Positions 25,454-33,077 of a DNA stretch of 57,266 nt are shown here, in pieces. Source of the stretch: Agromyces sp. H66 (GTDB taxonomy: Bacteria > Actinomycetota > Actinomycetes > Actinomycetales > Microbacteriaceae). Position 1 is the first letter of the stretch. Every line of letters starts with the position of its first letter. The stretch lies in NCBI RefSeq assembly GCF_004959775.1, contig NZ_SJZG01000007.1, positions 177,303 to 234,568 on the forward strand. Direction: 5' to 3'. The notes under the pieces were generated by a model. That model did no database searches. It saw only the letters and a program-made list of their open reading frames with translations, and was not told the origin of the DNA. The position numbers were made by a program, and so were the translations under genes.

Positions 25454-25518
25454 GCCACCGGCGCCGGTGCCCCGCGCTCGATCGGTGCGGAACGGGGCCG
25501 AGTTCTGCCGAAGACCTG

Positions 25519-25546
25519 TTCACCGGGTGCGGGACCGCCCTAGACT
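25519..25546 (+). promoter_or_regulatory. Promoter of the secreted M28 peptidase (TTCACC-16-TAGACT)
   Basis: TTCACC (25519-25524) and TAGACT (25541-25546) are 16 bases apart; the mRNA would carry about 40 bases of leader with a GCACCC-5-GGGTGC hairpin (25561-25577) directly before the ribosome site. Confidence 0.45.
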
Positions 25547-25594
25547 TCCAGCCAATTGCGGCACCCGACCGGGGTGCCCGGAGAGGGGAAGACG

Positions 25595-27217
25595 ATGATG
25601 TCATCTGCCACACTTTCCAAGCGCGCGAGAACGGTGGGGGTCGCTACCGCGGTCGTCGCCGGGCTCGCGCTCGTGCCGACCGGGACCGCGCTCGCCGCCC
25701 CGGCTCCGGCGGCATGCGAGATGCGCAACAACAACACGGTCGACAGGCTGCTCGAATGCGTGAGCGCCGAGGGCGCGCTGGAGCACCTCGAGGCCTTCCA
25801 GGCGATCGCCGACGCGAACGGCGACACCCGCGCCGCCGGCACGTCGGGCTACGAGGCGAGCGTCGACTACGTCGTCGACACGCTCGAAGCGGCCGGCTGG
25901 AGCGTCTCGATCGACGAGTTCGACTTCACGTACGTCGGGCCGTCGACGCTGACGCAGCTGACGCCGGTCCACGCCCAGTATCCGACGGGGCCCTACACGG
26001 GCAGCGGCCCCGGCGACGTCACGGCCGCGGTGACGCCGGTCGACCTCCAGCTCGGCCTCGGCAACACGAGCACGAGCGGCTGCCAGGCGACCGACTTCAC
26101 CGGCTTCCCGGCGGGCGACATCGCCCTCATCCAGCGCGGCGGCTGCAACTTCTCCATCAAGGCGCTGAACGCCGAGGCGGCGGGCGCCGTCGGCGTGGTC
26201 ATCTTCAACCAGGGCGACGCCGACACGGCCGACCGGCAGGACCTCATCGTCGGCACGCTGGGCGGATCGAACGTCGTCGGCATCCCGGTCGTCGGTGCGA
26301 GCTACCCCCAGGGTGTGGCGCTCGCGGAGCCCGGCTCGACGGCGAACGTCTTCGTGCCGGAGCCCGAGTCGCGTCCGCAGAAGAACGTGATCGCCGAGAA
26401 GACCGGCGTGAACGACGACAACGTCGTGATGGCGGGCGCACACCTCGACTCGGTGCAGGCCGGCCCGGGCATCAACGACAACGGCAGCGGCTCGGCCGCG
26501 CTGCTCGAGCTCGCGCAGAGCATCTCGAAGCTCGAGCCGCAGAACACCATCCGCCTCGCGTGGTGGGGCGCCGAGGAGGCCGGGCTGATCGGCTCCGAGG
26601 AGTACGTCGCCGAGCTCAGCCAGGACGAGCGGGACCGCATCGCGCTGTACCTCAACTTCGACATGGTGGCCTCGCCGAACTACATCTTCATGGTGTACGA
26701 CGGCGACGAGTCCGGGTGGACGGCGCCGACGGGCGTCCCGATCCCCGACGGCTCCATCCAGATCGAGGACCTGTTCGAGCGGTACTACACGAGCGTGGGC
26801 GAGCCGTACGACGATGCGCAGTTCAGCGGGCGCAGCGACTACGACGCGTTCATCCGCGTGGGCATCCCCGCGGGCGGCCTGTTCACGGGCGCCGAGGTCG
26901 TGAAGACCGAGGAGCAGCAACTGATCTGGGGCGGCGTCGCCGACGAGTCGTACGACCAGTGCTACCACCGTGCCTGTGACACGATCGGCAACGCGAACCT
27001 GCACGCGCTCGACGTGAACGCCGACGCGGTCGCGCTCGCGGTGCTCGCGTACTCGTACTCGACCGAGTCGGTGAACGGCGTGCCCGGTGTCAACGTTCCG
27101 GGCGGCCTGAACCTGCCCGAGGCCGCCGGACCCGAGGGCACCATCGGCGGCAACGCCGGCGGACTCGACCCCGACCTCGTGCACGACCACGATCACGGTC
27201 CGCTCGCGGCGGAGTAG
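25595..27217 (+). CDS. Secreted M28 family aminopeptidase with PA domain
   Basis: 540 residues. A Sec signal peptide (KRAR, hydrophobic core, ALAAPAPAA near residue 33) precedes a M28 peptidase of the aminopeptidase Y/S type. The PA (protease-associated) insert is near residues 135-265 (IALIQRGGCNFSIKALNA). Zinc ligands are in GAHLDSVQAGPGINDNGSG (His, Asp), WWGAEEAGLIGS (catalytic Glu and ligand Glu), NFDMVASPN (Asp) and CYHRACDT (His). It trims N-terminal residues from extracellular peptides. ATG at 25595 (or the adjacent ATG at 25598) follows GAGAGGGGAA. The C-terminus ends in HDHDHG, without an anchor. Confidence 0.92.
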   Translation: MMSSATLSKRARTVGVATAVVAGLALVPTGTALAAPAPAACEMRNNNTVDRLLECVSAEGALEHLEAFQAIADANGDTRAAGTSGYEASVDYVVDTLEAAGWSVSIDEFDFTYVGPSTLTQLTPVHAQYPTGPYTGSGPGDVTAAVTPVDLQLGLGNTSTSGCQATDFTGFPAGDIALIQRGGCNFSIKALNAEAAGAVGVVIFNQGDADTADRQDLIVGTLGGSNVVGIPVVGASYPQGVALAEPGSTANVFVPEPESRPQKNVIAEKTGVNDDNVVMAGAHLDSVQAGPGINDNGSGSAALLELAQSISKLEPQNTIRLAWWGAEEAGLIGSEEYVAELSQDERDRIALYLNFDMVASPNYIFMVYDGDESGWTAPTGVPIPDGSIQIEDLFERYYTSVGEPYDDAQFSGRSDYDAFIRVGIPAGGLFTGAEVVKTEEQQLIWGGVADESYDQCYHRACDTIGNANLHALDVNADAVALAVLAYSYSTESVNGVPGVNVPGGLNLPEAAGPEGTIGGNAGGLDPDLVHDHDHGPLAAE

Positions 27218-27236
27218 CCCGGATCGATCGAACCAG

Positions 27237-27268
27237 GCGGGGCCTGTCGCGTCAGCGGCGGGCCCCGC
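27237..27268 (+). terminator. Terminator after the M28 peptidase gene
   Basis: GCGGGGCC and GGCCCCGC form an 8-bp stem with a 16-base loop; a second overlapping palindrome CCCGCAC-TC-GTGCGGG (27264-27279) abuts the start region of the next gene. Moderate evidence. Confidence 0.5.
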
Positions 27269-27290
27269 ACTCGTGCGGGAGACTGGGGCG

Positions 27291-28055
27291 GTGCGAACCA
27301 TGGTCAAGCGGCGCTCGGACGCGCCCGAGGGGTTCTTCGAGGCCGAGGCGGCCGGGCTGGCGTGGCTCGCCGAGGCGCGCGGCGCCCGGGTGGCGGCGGT
27401 CGTGTCCGCGGGTCCGGGCTGGATCGAGCTCGAACGGATCGAGGAGGTGCGACCCGATGCCGCGGCAGCCGCTGCCTTCGGCGCGGCCCTCGCCCGGACG
27501 CACGCCGCCGGCGCGGCCGCCTTCGGCGCCCCGCCCGACGGGTGGCACGGGCCGCTCTTCATCGGTCGCCGGGAGATGCCGGTCGCCGCCGAGTCGACGT
27601 GGGGCGCCTTCTTCGCGCGCGACCGGGTGCTTCCGTTCCTGCCGATCGCCGAGGATGCCGGGAACCTCACGCCCGCGGAGGCCGACCTCGTCCGTCGGGC
27701 GGCGGCCGTCGTGGCATCCGGCGCCTTCGACGACGACGAGCCGCCGGCCCGCATCCACGGCGACCTCTGGAACGGCAACGTGCTCTGGTCGGCCGACGGC
27801 GTGGTGCTCATCGATCCCGCCGCGCACGGCGGCCACCGCGAGACCGACCTGGCGATGCTGGCGCTGTTCGGGTGCCCATTCGTCGAGGAGGTGCTCGCGG
27901 CCTACGACGGCGAGGCACCGCTGCGCCCGGGCTGGCGGGAGCGCGTGCCGGTGCATCAGCTGCATCCGCTCGCGGTGCACGCGGCGGGGCACGGCCGGGG
28001 CTACGGCGTGGCGCTCGCGGACGCCGCCCAGGCGGTGCTGCAGCTGGCACGATGA
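27291..28055 (+). CDS. Fructosamine kinase family protein
   Basis: 254 residues. Kinase-like fold with the catalytic loop RIHGDLWNGNVLW (near residue 160) and the metal-binding DPAAHGGHRETDLAMLALFG. These enzymes phosphorylate ketosamines or ribulosamines on glycated proteins, allowing sugar release. GTG at 27291 (six bases after GAGACT, a weak -10) is used; the ATG at 27300 is an alternative three codons later. The gene is short of about 30 N-terminal residues compared with larger homologues, as in many Actinobacteria. Confidence 0.85.
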   Translation: MRTMVKRRSDAPEGFFEAEAAGLAWLAEARGARVAAVVSAGPGWIELERIEEVRPDAAAAAAFGAALARTHAAGAAAFGAPPDGWHGPLFIGRREMPVAAESTWGAFFARDRVLPFLPIAEDAGNLTPAEADLVRRAAAVVASGAFDDDEPPARIHGDLWNGNVLWSADGVVLIDPAAHGGHRETDLAMLALFGCPFVEEVLAAYDGEAPLRPGWRERVPVHQLHPLAVHAAGHGRGYGVALADAAQAVLQLAR

Positions 28056-28093
28056 CGGCGGGAATAGATTCGACGGGGCATCCGTTCGATACA

Positions 28094-28105
28094 TTTGCAT
28101 GCAAA
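28094..28105. promoter_or_regulatory. Candidate operator TTTGCATGCAAA upstream of the LLM/FMN reductase duo
   Basis: A perfect 12-bp palindrome 36 bases ahead of the ATG at 28141, flanked by possible promoter elements TAGATT (28065) and TACATT (28090). Its size and symmetry fit a MarR-type or similar dimeric repressor; no regulator gene is adjacent. Confidence 0.5.
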
Positions 28106-28140
28106 CGCATGGAACACGAAGACCAGCCCAGGAGGGCGAG

Positions 28141-29364
28141 ATGCAGTTCGGAATCTTCACCGTCAGCGACATCACGCAGGACCCGACGACCGGCCATACG
28201 CCGAGCGAGGCCGAGCGGATCCGGGCGACGCTGACGATCGCCACGCACGCCGAGGAGGTCGGGCTCGACGTCTTCGCGCTCGGCGAGCACCACAACCCGC
28301 CGTTCTGGTCGTCCTCGCCGACGACGACGCTCGCCTACATCGCCGGGCAGACCTCGACCCTGCAGCTCTCGACGGCGACGACCCTCATCACCACCAACGA
28401 CCCGGTGAAGCTCGCCGAGGACTACGCGATGCTCCAGCACGTCTCGGGCGGTCGCGTCGACCTGATGCTCGGTCGCGGCAACACCGGCCCCGTGTACCCC
28501 TGGTTCGGCAAGGACATCCGCCAGGGCCTGCCGATCGGCATCGAGAGCTACGAGCTGCTCCACCGCCTGTGGCGGGAGGACGTCGTCGACTGGGAGGGCC
28601 GGTTCCGCACGCCGCTGCAGGGCTTCACCGCCACGCCCCGGCCGCTCGACGGCGTGCCCCCGTTCGTGTGGCACGGGTCGATCCGCACCCCCGAGATCGC
28701 CGAGCAGGCCGCGTCCTACGGCGACGGCTTCTTCGCGAACCACATCTTCTGGCCGGCCTCGCACACCCAGCGCATGATCGCGCTGTACCGCCAGCGCTAC
28801 GAGCACCACGGCCACGGCACCGCCGCGCAGGCGATCGTCGGCCTCGGTGGGCAGGTGTTCATGCGGAGGAACTCGCAGGACGCGGTACGCGACTTCCGTC
28901 CGTACTTCGACAACGCCCCGGTGTACGGGCACGGTCCGAGCCTGGAGGAGTTCACCCAGCAGACCCCGCTCACGGTCGGCAGTCCGCAGGAGGTCATCGA
29001 CAAGACGCTCGGCTTCCGCGACTACGTCGGCGACTACCAGCGCCAGCTCTGGCTCATGGACCACGCGGGCCTGCCGCTGAAGACGGTGCTCGAGCAGCTC
29101 GACCTGCTCGGCGAGGAGGTCGTGCCGGTGCTCCGGAAGGAGTTCGCGAAGAACCGGCCGGCCGACGTGCCCGACGCGCCCACGCACGCGAGCCTCGTGA
29201 CGGCGAAGTACGGGGATGCGGCGCCGCGCCAGGCCACGCCGAACGCGAACCGCGGCGACAACCTCACGGTCGGCTCGCCCTACCAGGACGCCGGGGCGGC
29301 GACGGCCACCACGTCCGGCGCGGCCTTCGGCCCCGCCGCCACCCGGAAGGCGGTCGTGCGATGA
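28141..29364 (+). CDS. LLM flavin-dependent oxidoreductase, CE1758 family
   Basis: 407 residues. Luciferase-like monooxygenase: FGIFTVSDITQDPTTGHTPS at the start, EVGLDVFALGEHHNPPF, QHVSGGRVDLMLGRGNTGP and WHGSIRTPEIAEQAASYGDG further on. In Corynebacterium and relatives such a protein (CE1758 type) is always paired with an FMN reductase of the CE1759 type, as here (ATGA overlap). The two-component pair reduces FMN and uses it for an oxygenation, substrate unknown. The last 60 residues are low-complexity Ala/Thr-rich. ATG with CCAGGAGGG upstream. Confidence 0.92.
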   Translation: MQFGIFTVSDITQDPTTGHTPSEAERIRATLTIATHAEEVGLDVFALGEHHNPPFWSSSPTTTLAYIAGQTSTLQLSTATTLITTNDPVKLAEDYAMLQHVSGGRVDLMLGRGNTGPVYPWFGKDIRQGLPIGIESYELLHRLWREDVVDWEGRFRTPLQGFTATPRPLDGVPPFVWHGSIRTPEIAEQAASYGDGFFANHIFWPASHTQRMIALYRQRYEHHGHGTAAQAIVGLGGQVFMRRNSQDAVRDFRPYFDNAPVYGHGPSLEEFTQQTPLTVGSPQEVIDKTLGFRDYVGDYQRQLWLMDHAGLPLKTVLEQLDLLGEEVVPVLRKEFAKNRPADVPDAPTHASLVTAKYGDAAPRQATPNANRGDNLTVGSPYQDAGAATATTSGAAFGPAATRKAVVR

Positions 29365-29987
29365 CCAGGCGAATCGTCGTGATCTCGTCGGGCCTCTCGA
29401 CGCCGAGCTCGACCCGCCAGCTGGCCGACCGGCTCGCCGCCGACGCCGCGGGGATCCTCACCGAACGCGGTGTCGACGTGGAGGTGCGAACCTTCGAACT
29501 GCGCGATCTCGCGCACGACATCACGAACCACCTGCTCATGGGCTTCGCCCCGCCGAAGCTCGAGGAGGCGCTCGACGCCGTGTCGAAGGCCGACGGGCTC
29601 ATCGCCGTCACGCCGATCTTCACCACGAGTTACGCCGGACTCTTCAAGTCGTTCGTCGACGTGATCGACCCGCAGGCGCTCACCGACCTGCCCGTGCTCA
29701 TCGGGGCGACGGGCGGCACGCCCCGCCATTCGCTCGCGATCGACTACGCGATCCGGCCGCTGTTCACCTACCTGCACGCCATCCCGGTCACCACCGGCGT
29801 CTACGCCGCGACGAGCGACTGGGGCGACGGCGGCGACGGCGTGCGGTCGCTGCCCGACCGCATCTTCCGCGGCGCGAAGGAGTTCGCCGACCTCGTCGAG
29901 CGCACCGACCGGTCCGAGCTCGTGAACGACCCGTTCGCGCTCGATCGACCCACCGGCCACCTCATCGGCGGACTGGCGGGGGAGTAG
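29361..29987 (+). CDS. NAD(P)H-dependent FMN reductase, CE1759 family
   Basis: 208 residues. Flavodoxin-like fold with VVISSGLSTPSSTRQLADRL at the start, ADGLIAVTPIFTTSYAGLFK, and PVLIGATGGTPRHSLAIDYA. It starts on the ATGA that ends the LLM monooxygenase gene, so the two are made together and should form the flavin-supply and oxygenase halves of one system. Downstream lie a short tandem repeat and a bidirectional terminator. Confidence 0.92.
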   Translation: MTRRIVVISSGLSTPSSTRQLADRLAADAAGILTERGVDVEVRTFELRDLAHDITNHLLMGFAPPKLEEALDAVSKADGLIAVTPIFTTSYAGLFKSFVDVIDPQALTDLPVLIGATGGTPRHSLAIDYAIRPLFTYLHAIPVTTGVYAATSDWGDGGDGVRSLPDRIFRGAKEFADLVERTDRSELVNDPFALDRPTGHLIGGLAGE

Positions 29988-30018
29988 CCCCCGGCGCGGG
30001 CGGCTCGGCCCGACTCAG

Positions 30019-30053
30019 GGGCTCGGCGTCCGTCGCGGGCTCGGCGTCCGTCG
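30019..30053 (+). repeat. Two-copy 17-bp tandem repeat
   Basis: GGGCTCGGCGTCCGTCG occurs at 30019-30035 and again at 30037-30053, period 18. Non-coding, between a gene end and a terminator; probably a slippage product. Confidence 0.8.
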
Positions 30054-30056
30054 GAC

Positions 30057-30087
30057 GTCGAGCCCCGCCGCGTCGGCGGGGCTCGAC
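30057..30087. terminator. Bidirectional terminator between FMN reductase and dodecin
   Basis: GTCGAGCCCCGCCG and CGGCGGGGCTCGAC form a 14-bp perfect stem with a 3-base loop. It lies between convergent genes and can stop both. Confidence 0.8.
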
Positions 30088-30120
30088 CCGCTCAGGGCTC
30101 AGCCGGAGCTCAGTCGGAGA

Positions 30121-30327
30121 TCAGTCGTCCAGGACGAACGTGACCTCGAGCGTGACCGACCACTCGACGACGCGGTCGCCCTCGACCTTGACCTTCTGCT
30201 CCTTCACCCAGGCGCCCTTGACGCCGCGGAGCGTGGCCGAGGCGCGCGCGATGCCGACCGAGACGGCGTCTTCGAAGCTCGTCTCGGAATAGGCGGTGAT
30301 CGTGGTGACCCGTGCGACGGATGACAT
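30121..30327 (-). CDS. Dodecin (flavin-storage protein)
   Basis: 68 residues, the family length. The core SFEDAVSVGIARASATLRGV with GAWVKEQKV and the closing VTLEVTFVLDD match dodecins, which assemble into hollow 12-mers that bind FMN/riboflavin (or CoA in some species). Trp40 in GAWVKE is the residue that stacks on flavin. ATG preceded by GAGGGGGAACGAA on the minus strand. Being convergent with the FMN-dependent LLM pair may be chance, but both use flavin. Confidence 0.9.
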   Translation of the reverse strand: MSSVARVTTITAYSETSFEDAVSVGIARASATLRGVKGAWVKEQKVKVEGDRVVEWSVTLEVTFVLDD

Positions 30328-30407
30328 TTCGTTCCCCCTCGAACATGACGGTGTTCCCTACAGGCCCCATCATCCGCCCAACGCCGGCAGAACGCGAGGG
30401 GTTGACG

Positions 30408-30459
30408 TTCGGATGCCGCGAGCCGGCCTCCGGGGACGAGCCGGGGAACGGCATCCGAA
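30408..30459. repeat. Long inverted repeat carrying GGATGCC and GGCATCC
   Basis: TTCGGATGCCG (30408-30418) and CGGCATCCGAA (30449-30459) are perfect complements around a 30-base GC-rich loop. It lies in the divergent region between dodecin and the GT4-SGNH gene, so a terminator role for neither gene is obvious. Confidence 0.6.
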
Positions 30460-30531
30460 GGTTCGATGAATCCTCGGCGCGCGGGCCCCGATCCGGCTCC
30501 CGCGAGCCTCGGGTTCGCCCACGCTGGAGTC

Positions 30532-32547
30532 GTGAAGGTCGCCCTCCTCGCAGAATCGTTCCTCCCGCACATGAACGGCGTGACGCACTCGCTGCTGCAG
30601 GTGCTGCGCCACCTGGACCGCCGCGGGCACGAGGCGCTCGTCGTCGCACCGCGCTCGGGACCCATCGACGAGCCCCTGCACGGTGCGCGCACCGTGCTCC
30701 TGCCCTCGGTGCCGCTGCCGAGCTACCCCGACGTCCGCGTCGTGATGTCGGGCGCGCACCGGCTCGCCGCGATCATGCGCGGACACGGCGCCGACGTGCT
30801 GCACCTCGCCTCGCCGTTCGTGCTCGGCTGGCGCGGGCTCGTGGCCGCGGAGCCGCTCGGGATCCCGTCGGTCGCCGTGTACCAGACCGACATCCCCTCG
30901 TACGCGGAACGCTACGGCGTGCCGGGTGCCGCGCCCGCGCTCACGCGGCACCTGGGGCGGCTCCACCGCCGCGCGACGCTCACGCTCGCGCCGTCGACCT
31001 CCGCCCTCGACCGGCTCGGGGAGCTCGGCGTGCACGCCGAGCGGTTGCGACTCTGGCGACGTGGCGTCGACACCGAGCGCTTCGCCCCGGATCGGCGCAG
31101 CGAGCGCTGGCGGCGCGGCATCTCGGGCGACGGCGCGGTGCTCGTCGGCTACGTCGGCCGGCTCGCACCCGAGAAGCAGGTCGAGGATTTGCGGGCGATC
31201 GCCGACCTGCCAGGCGCGCGGCTCGTCGTCATCGGCGACGGACCATCGCGGCCGGCGCTCGAGCGGCTGCTGCCCGAGGCGCGCTTCACGGGCTTCCTCG
31301 GCGGCGACGCGCTCGCCGAGGCGATGGCGAGCCTCGACGTGTTCGTGCACCCGGGGGAGAGCGAGACGTTCTGCCAGACCGTCCAGGAGGCGCTCGCGAG
31401 CGGCGTCCCGGTGGTCGCCACCGGACGCGGGGGCCCGCTCGACCTCGTGCACTCGAGCGTCGACGGCTGGTTGTACCGGCCCGGCGACCTCGTCGAGCTC
31501 CGGGAGCGCGTGCGCGACCTCGTCGGCGACGACGCCAAGCGCCGGGCGTTCGGCGCCCGAGCCCGACAGGCCGTGCTCGGCCGCGGCTGGGACGTGCTCG
31601 GCGACGAGCTCATCGCCCACTACGAGGACGCCGTCGCGACCCGGGCCGCGGTCGGTCGCCGAACGCTCGACCTCGCGGACCGGCCGGGGCCGGCGCAGGC
31701 GGCCGCACCCGCGATCCCCGAATCCGCGGTGCCCCGCACGCCGCCGTGGCGGCGCTACGTCGCCGTCGGCGACTCGCTGACCGAGGGCCTGTGCGACGCC
31801 TCCAGGATGCCGACCGGGCGCTATCGCGGCTGGGCCGATCGGCTCGCGATGCTCCTCGCCCTGACGGCTCCCGCGACCGACCCGGTCGCCTACGCGAACG
31901 TGGCCGTGCGCAGTCGCAAGGTCGACGACGCCGTCGACGTGCAGCTGCCGGCGGCGACCCGGCTCGGCGCGGACCTGGTCAGCGTGCTCATCGGGGCGAA
32001 CGACCTGGTCGGGATGCGCGCCGACCCCGGTCGCCTCGGGGCCGCGCTCGACACCGCCGTCGCCCGGGTTCGGGATGCCGGTGCCGACGTGCTGCTGATC
32101 ACCCCGTTCCTACCGCGCCGACCGGCGTCACGGTGGTTCGAGGCGCGGTTCGCGGCCTTCGCCGATCGACTCCGCGTGATCGCGCAGGAGCGGGGCGCCA
32201 TGTTCCTCGACGTCCGCACGCTCGACGAACTCGTCGACCCCGCAGTCTGGGCCGAGGACCGCGTGCACCTGAACTCGGCCGGCCATCGCGTGCTCGCCTA
32301 CCGGGCCGCCGAAGTGCTCGGCGTGCGCCACGCGAGCGAACTCGGCCTCCTCGAGCAGGCGATGCACGACGACGGCGGCGGCGACGACCGTCATCTCGGC
32401 GACGGCGCCTGGCTCGTGCGGCACGCCGCGCCGTGGGTGGTCCGTCGGGTGCGGGGCCGGGCCGCGGGCGACGGCCTGGATCCGAAGCACGCCGAGCTCA
32501 CGCGGGTGCTCGACGATCCCCGCCTGCGGGGCGTGCGGGTGGGCTAG
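30532..32547 (+). CDS. Fused GT4 mannosyltransferase-like and SGNH/GDSL hydrolase
   Basis: 671 residues from GTG 30532. Residues 1 to about 370 are a GT4 glycosyltransferase: KVALLAESFLPHMNGVTHSL, VLVGYVGRLAPEKQ, and the EX7E motif Glu278...Glu286 in GESETFCQTVQE; it is closest in feel to actinobacterial GDP-mannose-dependent alpha-mannosyltransferases (MgtA/PimB type). After a 35-residue Pro/Ala linker, residues 408-600 are an SGNH hydrolase: Ser415 in GDSLTEG, GAND (488-491), and Asp576/His579 in DRVHLNSAGH. No signal peptide or membrane helix. In relatives I expect these as two neighbouring genes. GTG start matches GT4 homologues and CACGCT six bases upstream; an in-frame ATG at 30466 is an alternative. 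Confidence 0.85.
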   Translation: MKVALLAESFLPHMNGVTHSLLQVLRHLDRRGHEALVVAPRSGPIDEPLHGARTVLLPSVPLPSYPDVRVVMSGAHRLAAIMRGHGADVLHLASPFVLGWRGLVAAEPLGIPSVAVYQTDIPSYAERYGVPGAAPALTRHLGRLHRRATLTLAPSTSALDRLGELGVHAERLRLWRRGVDTERFAPDRRSERWRRGISGDGAVLVGYVGRLAPEKQVEDLRAIADLPGARLVVIGDGPSRPALERLLPEARFTGFLGGDALAEAMASLDVFVHPGESETFCQTVQEALASGVPVVATGRGGPLDLVHSSVDGWLYRPGDLVELRERVRDLVGDDAKRRAFGARARQAVLGRGWDVLGDELIAHYEDAVATRAAVGRRTLDLADRPGPAQAAAPAIPESAVPRTPPWRRYVAVGDSLTEGLCDASRMPTGRYRGWADRLAMLLALTAPATDPVAYANVAVRSRKVDDAVDVQLPAATRLGADLVSVLIGANDLVGMRADPGRLGAALDTAVARVRDAGADVLLITPFLPRRPASRWFEARFAAFADRLRVIAQERGAMFLDVRTLDELVDPAVWAEDRVHLNSAGHRVLAYRAAEVLGVRHASELGLLEQAMHDDGGGDDRHLGDGAWLVRHAAPWVVRRVRGRAAGDGLDPKHAELTRVLDDPRLRGVRVG

Positions 32548-32556
32548 CCCACGACC

Positions 32557-32748
32557 TCAGCCGCTCTTGCGGCGGAACTCTCGTTTGTGGTCGGCGGGCC
32601 CCTGGCTGTGCTGGGCGCCTCCGCCGCCATCGAGGTGGGACTCGCCCTCGCGTTGCCTGGCCGCCTTGTTCTTGCGGTCGAGCGCTTCGCGGAACTTGCG
32701 CTTCGTCTCCTCGGAGGGGCCGGTGGTGCTCTGCTCGTCGGACGTCAT
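32557..32748 (-). CDS. DUF5302 small protein
   Basis: 63 residues. A charged N-terminal helix (ETKRKFREALDRKNKAARQ) followed by SHLDGGGG and the C-terminal GPADHKREFRRKSG is the DUF5302 pattern, an actinobacterial small protein of unknown role. On the minus strand CAGACT ends seven bases before the ATG at 32748. It converges on the GT4-SGNH gene with nine bases between stops. Confidence 0.85.
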   Translation of the reverse strand: MTSDEQSTTGPSEETKRKFREALDRKNKAARQREGESHLDGGGGAQHSQGPADHKREFRRKSG

Positions 32749-32799
32749 GCCTTCGAGTCTGGCACGGATGTCGCGGCCACCGCTGCCGACCCCACCTGA

Positions 32800-33077
32800 T
32801 AGAGTTGAGGCGGTTGTCCGATGGACACCGTCGTCTGATGTGCCGCGAGGCGGTGCGACATCCACTCGGATGCAGGCCACAACCGAACATCGAACACCCA
32901 TGGAGCAGGCCGGCAGGAAGCTGGTCCCCTGTGGTGGATTACCAAGCACGGCTTGGTGAACTTCTACTGGTGGCCAGCGTGAGCGCATCGCCTGATGCGT
33001 TTCGTAATGCCTGTTCCTGCTCCCGACGTTGAGTCGTGCCCATACGGGGTGCGACGGTAAACAAAGGAGACGACCTC
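32800..33077 (+). promoter_or_regulatory. pnp promoter (-10 TAGAGT) and long 5' leader
   Basis: TAGAGT (32800-32805) is followed by TTGAGGCGGTTGTCC, similar to the rpsO promoter. The predicted leader is about 265 bases. It holds a 7-bp hairpin ACCAAGC-ACG-GCTTGGT (32941-32957) and other GC-rich inverted segments. A leader with a stem-loop is the known site of PNPase/RNase III autoregulation in enterobacteria; whether that applies here is inference. No convincing leader peptide was seen. The ribosome site AAAGGAGA is at 33063-33070. Confidence 0.5.

Noticed and set aside
30532..32547. GT4-SGNH as two genes joined by a sequencing error
   Set aside because: The frame is continuous, the linker has normal composition, and no stop, start or ribosome site is seen between domains. 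Kept as a fusion, with the caveat recorded.
32806..33077. A small protein or known riboswitch in the pnp leader
   Set aside because: No frame with a ribosome site and plausible composition, and no riboswitch core that I recognise.
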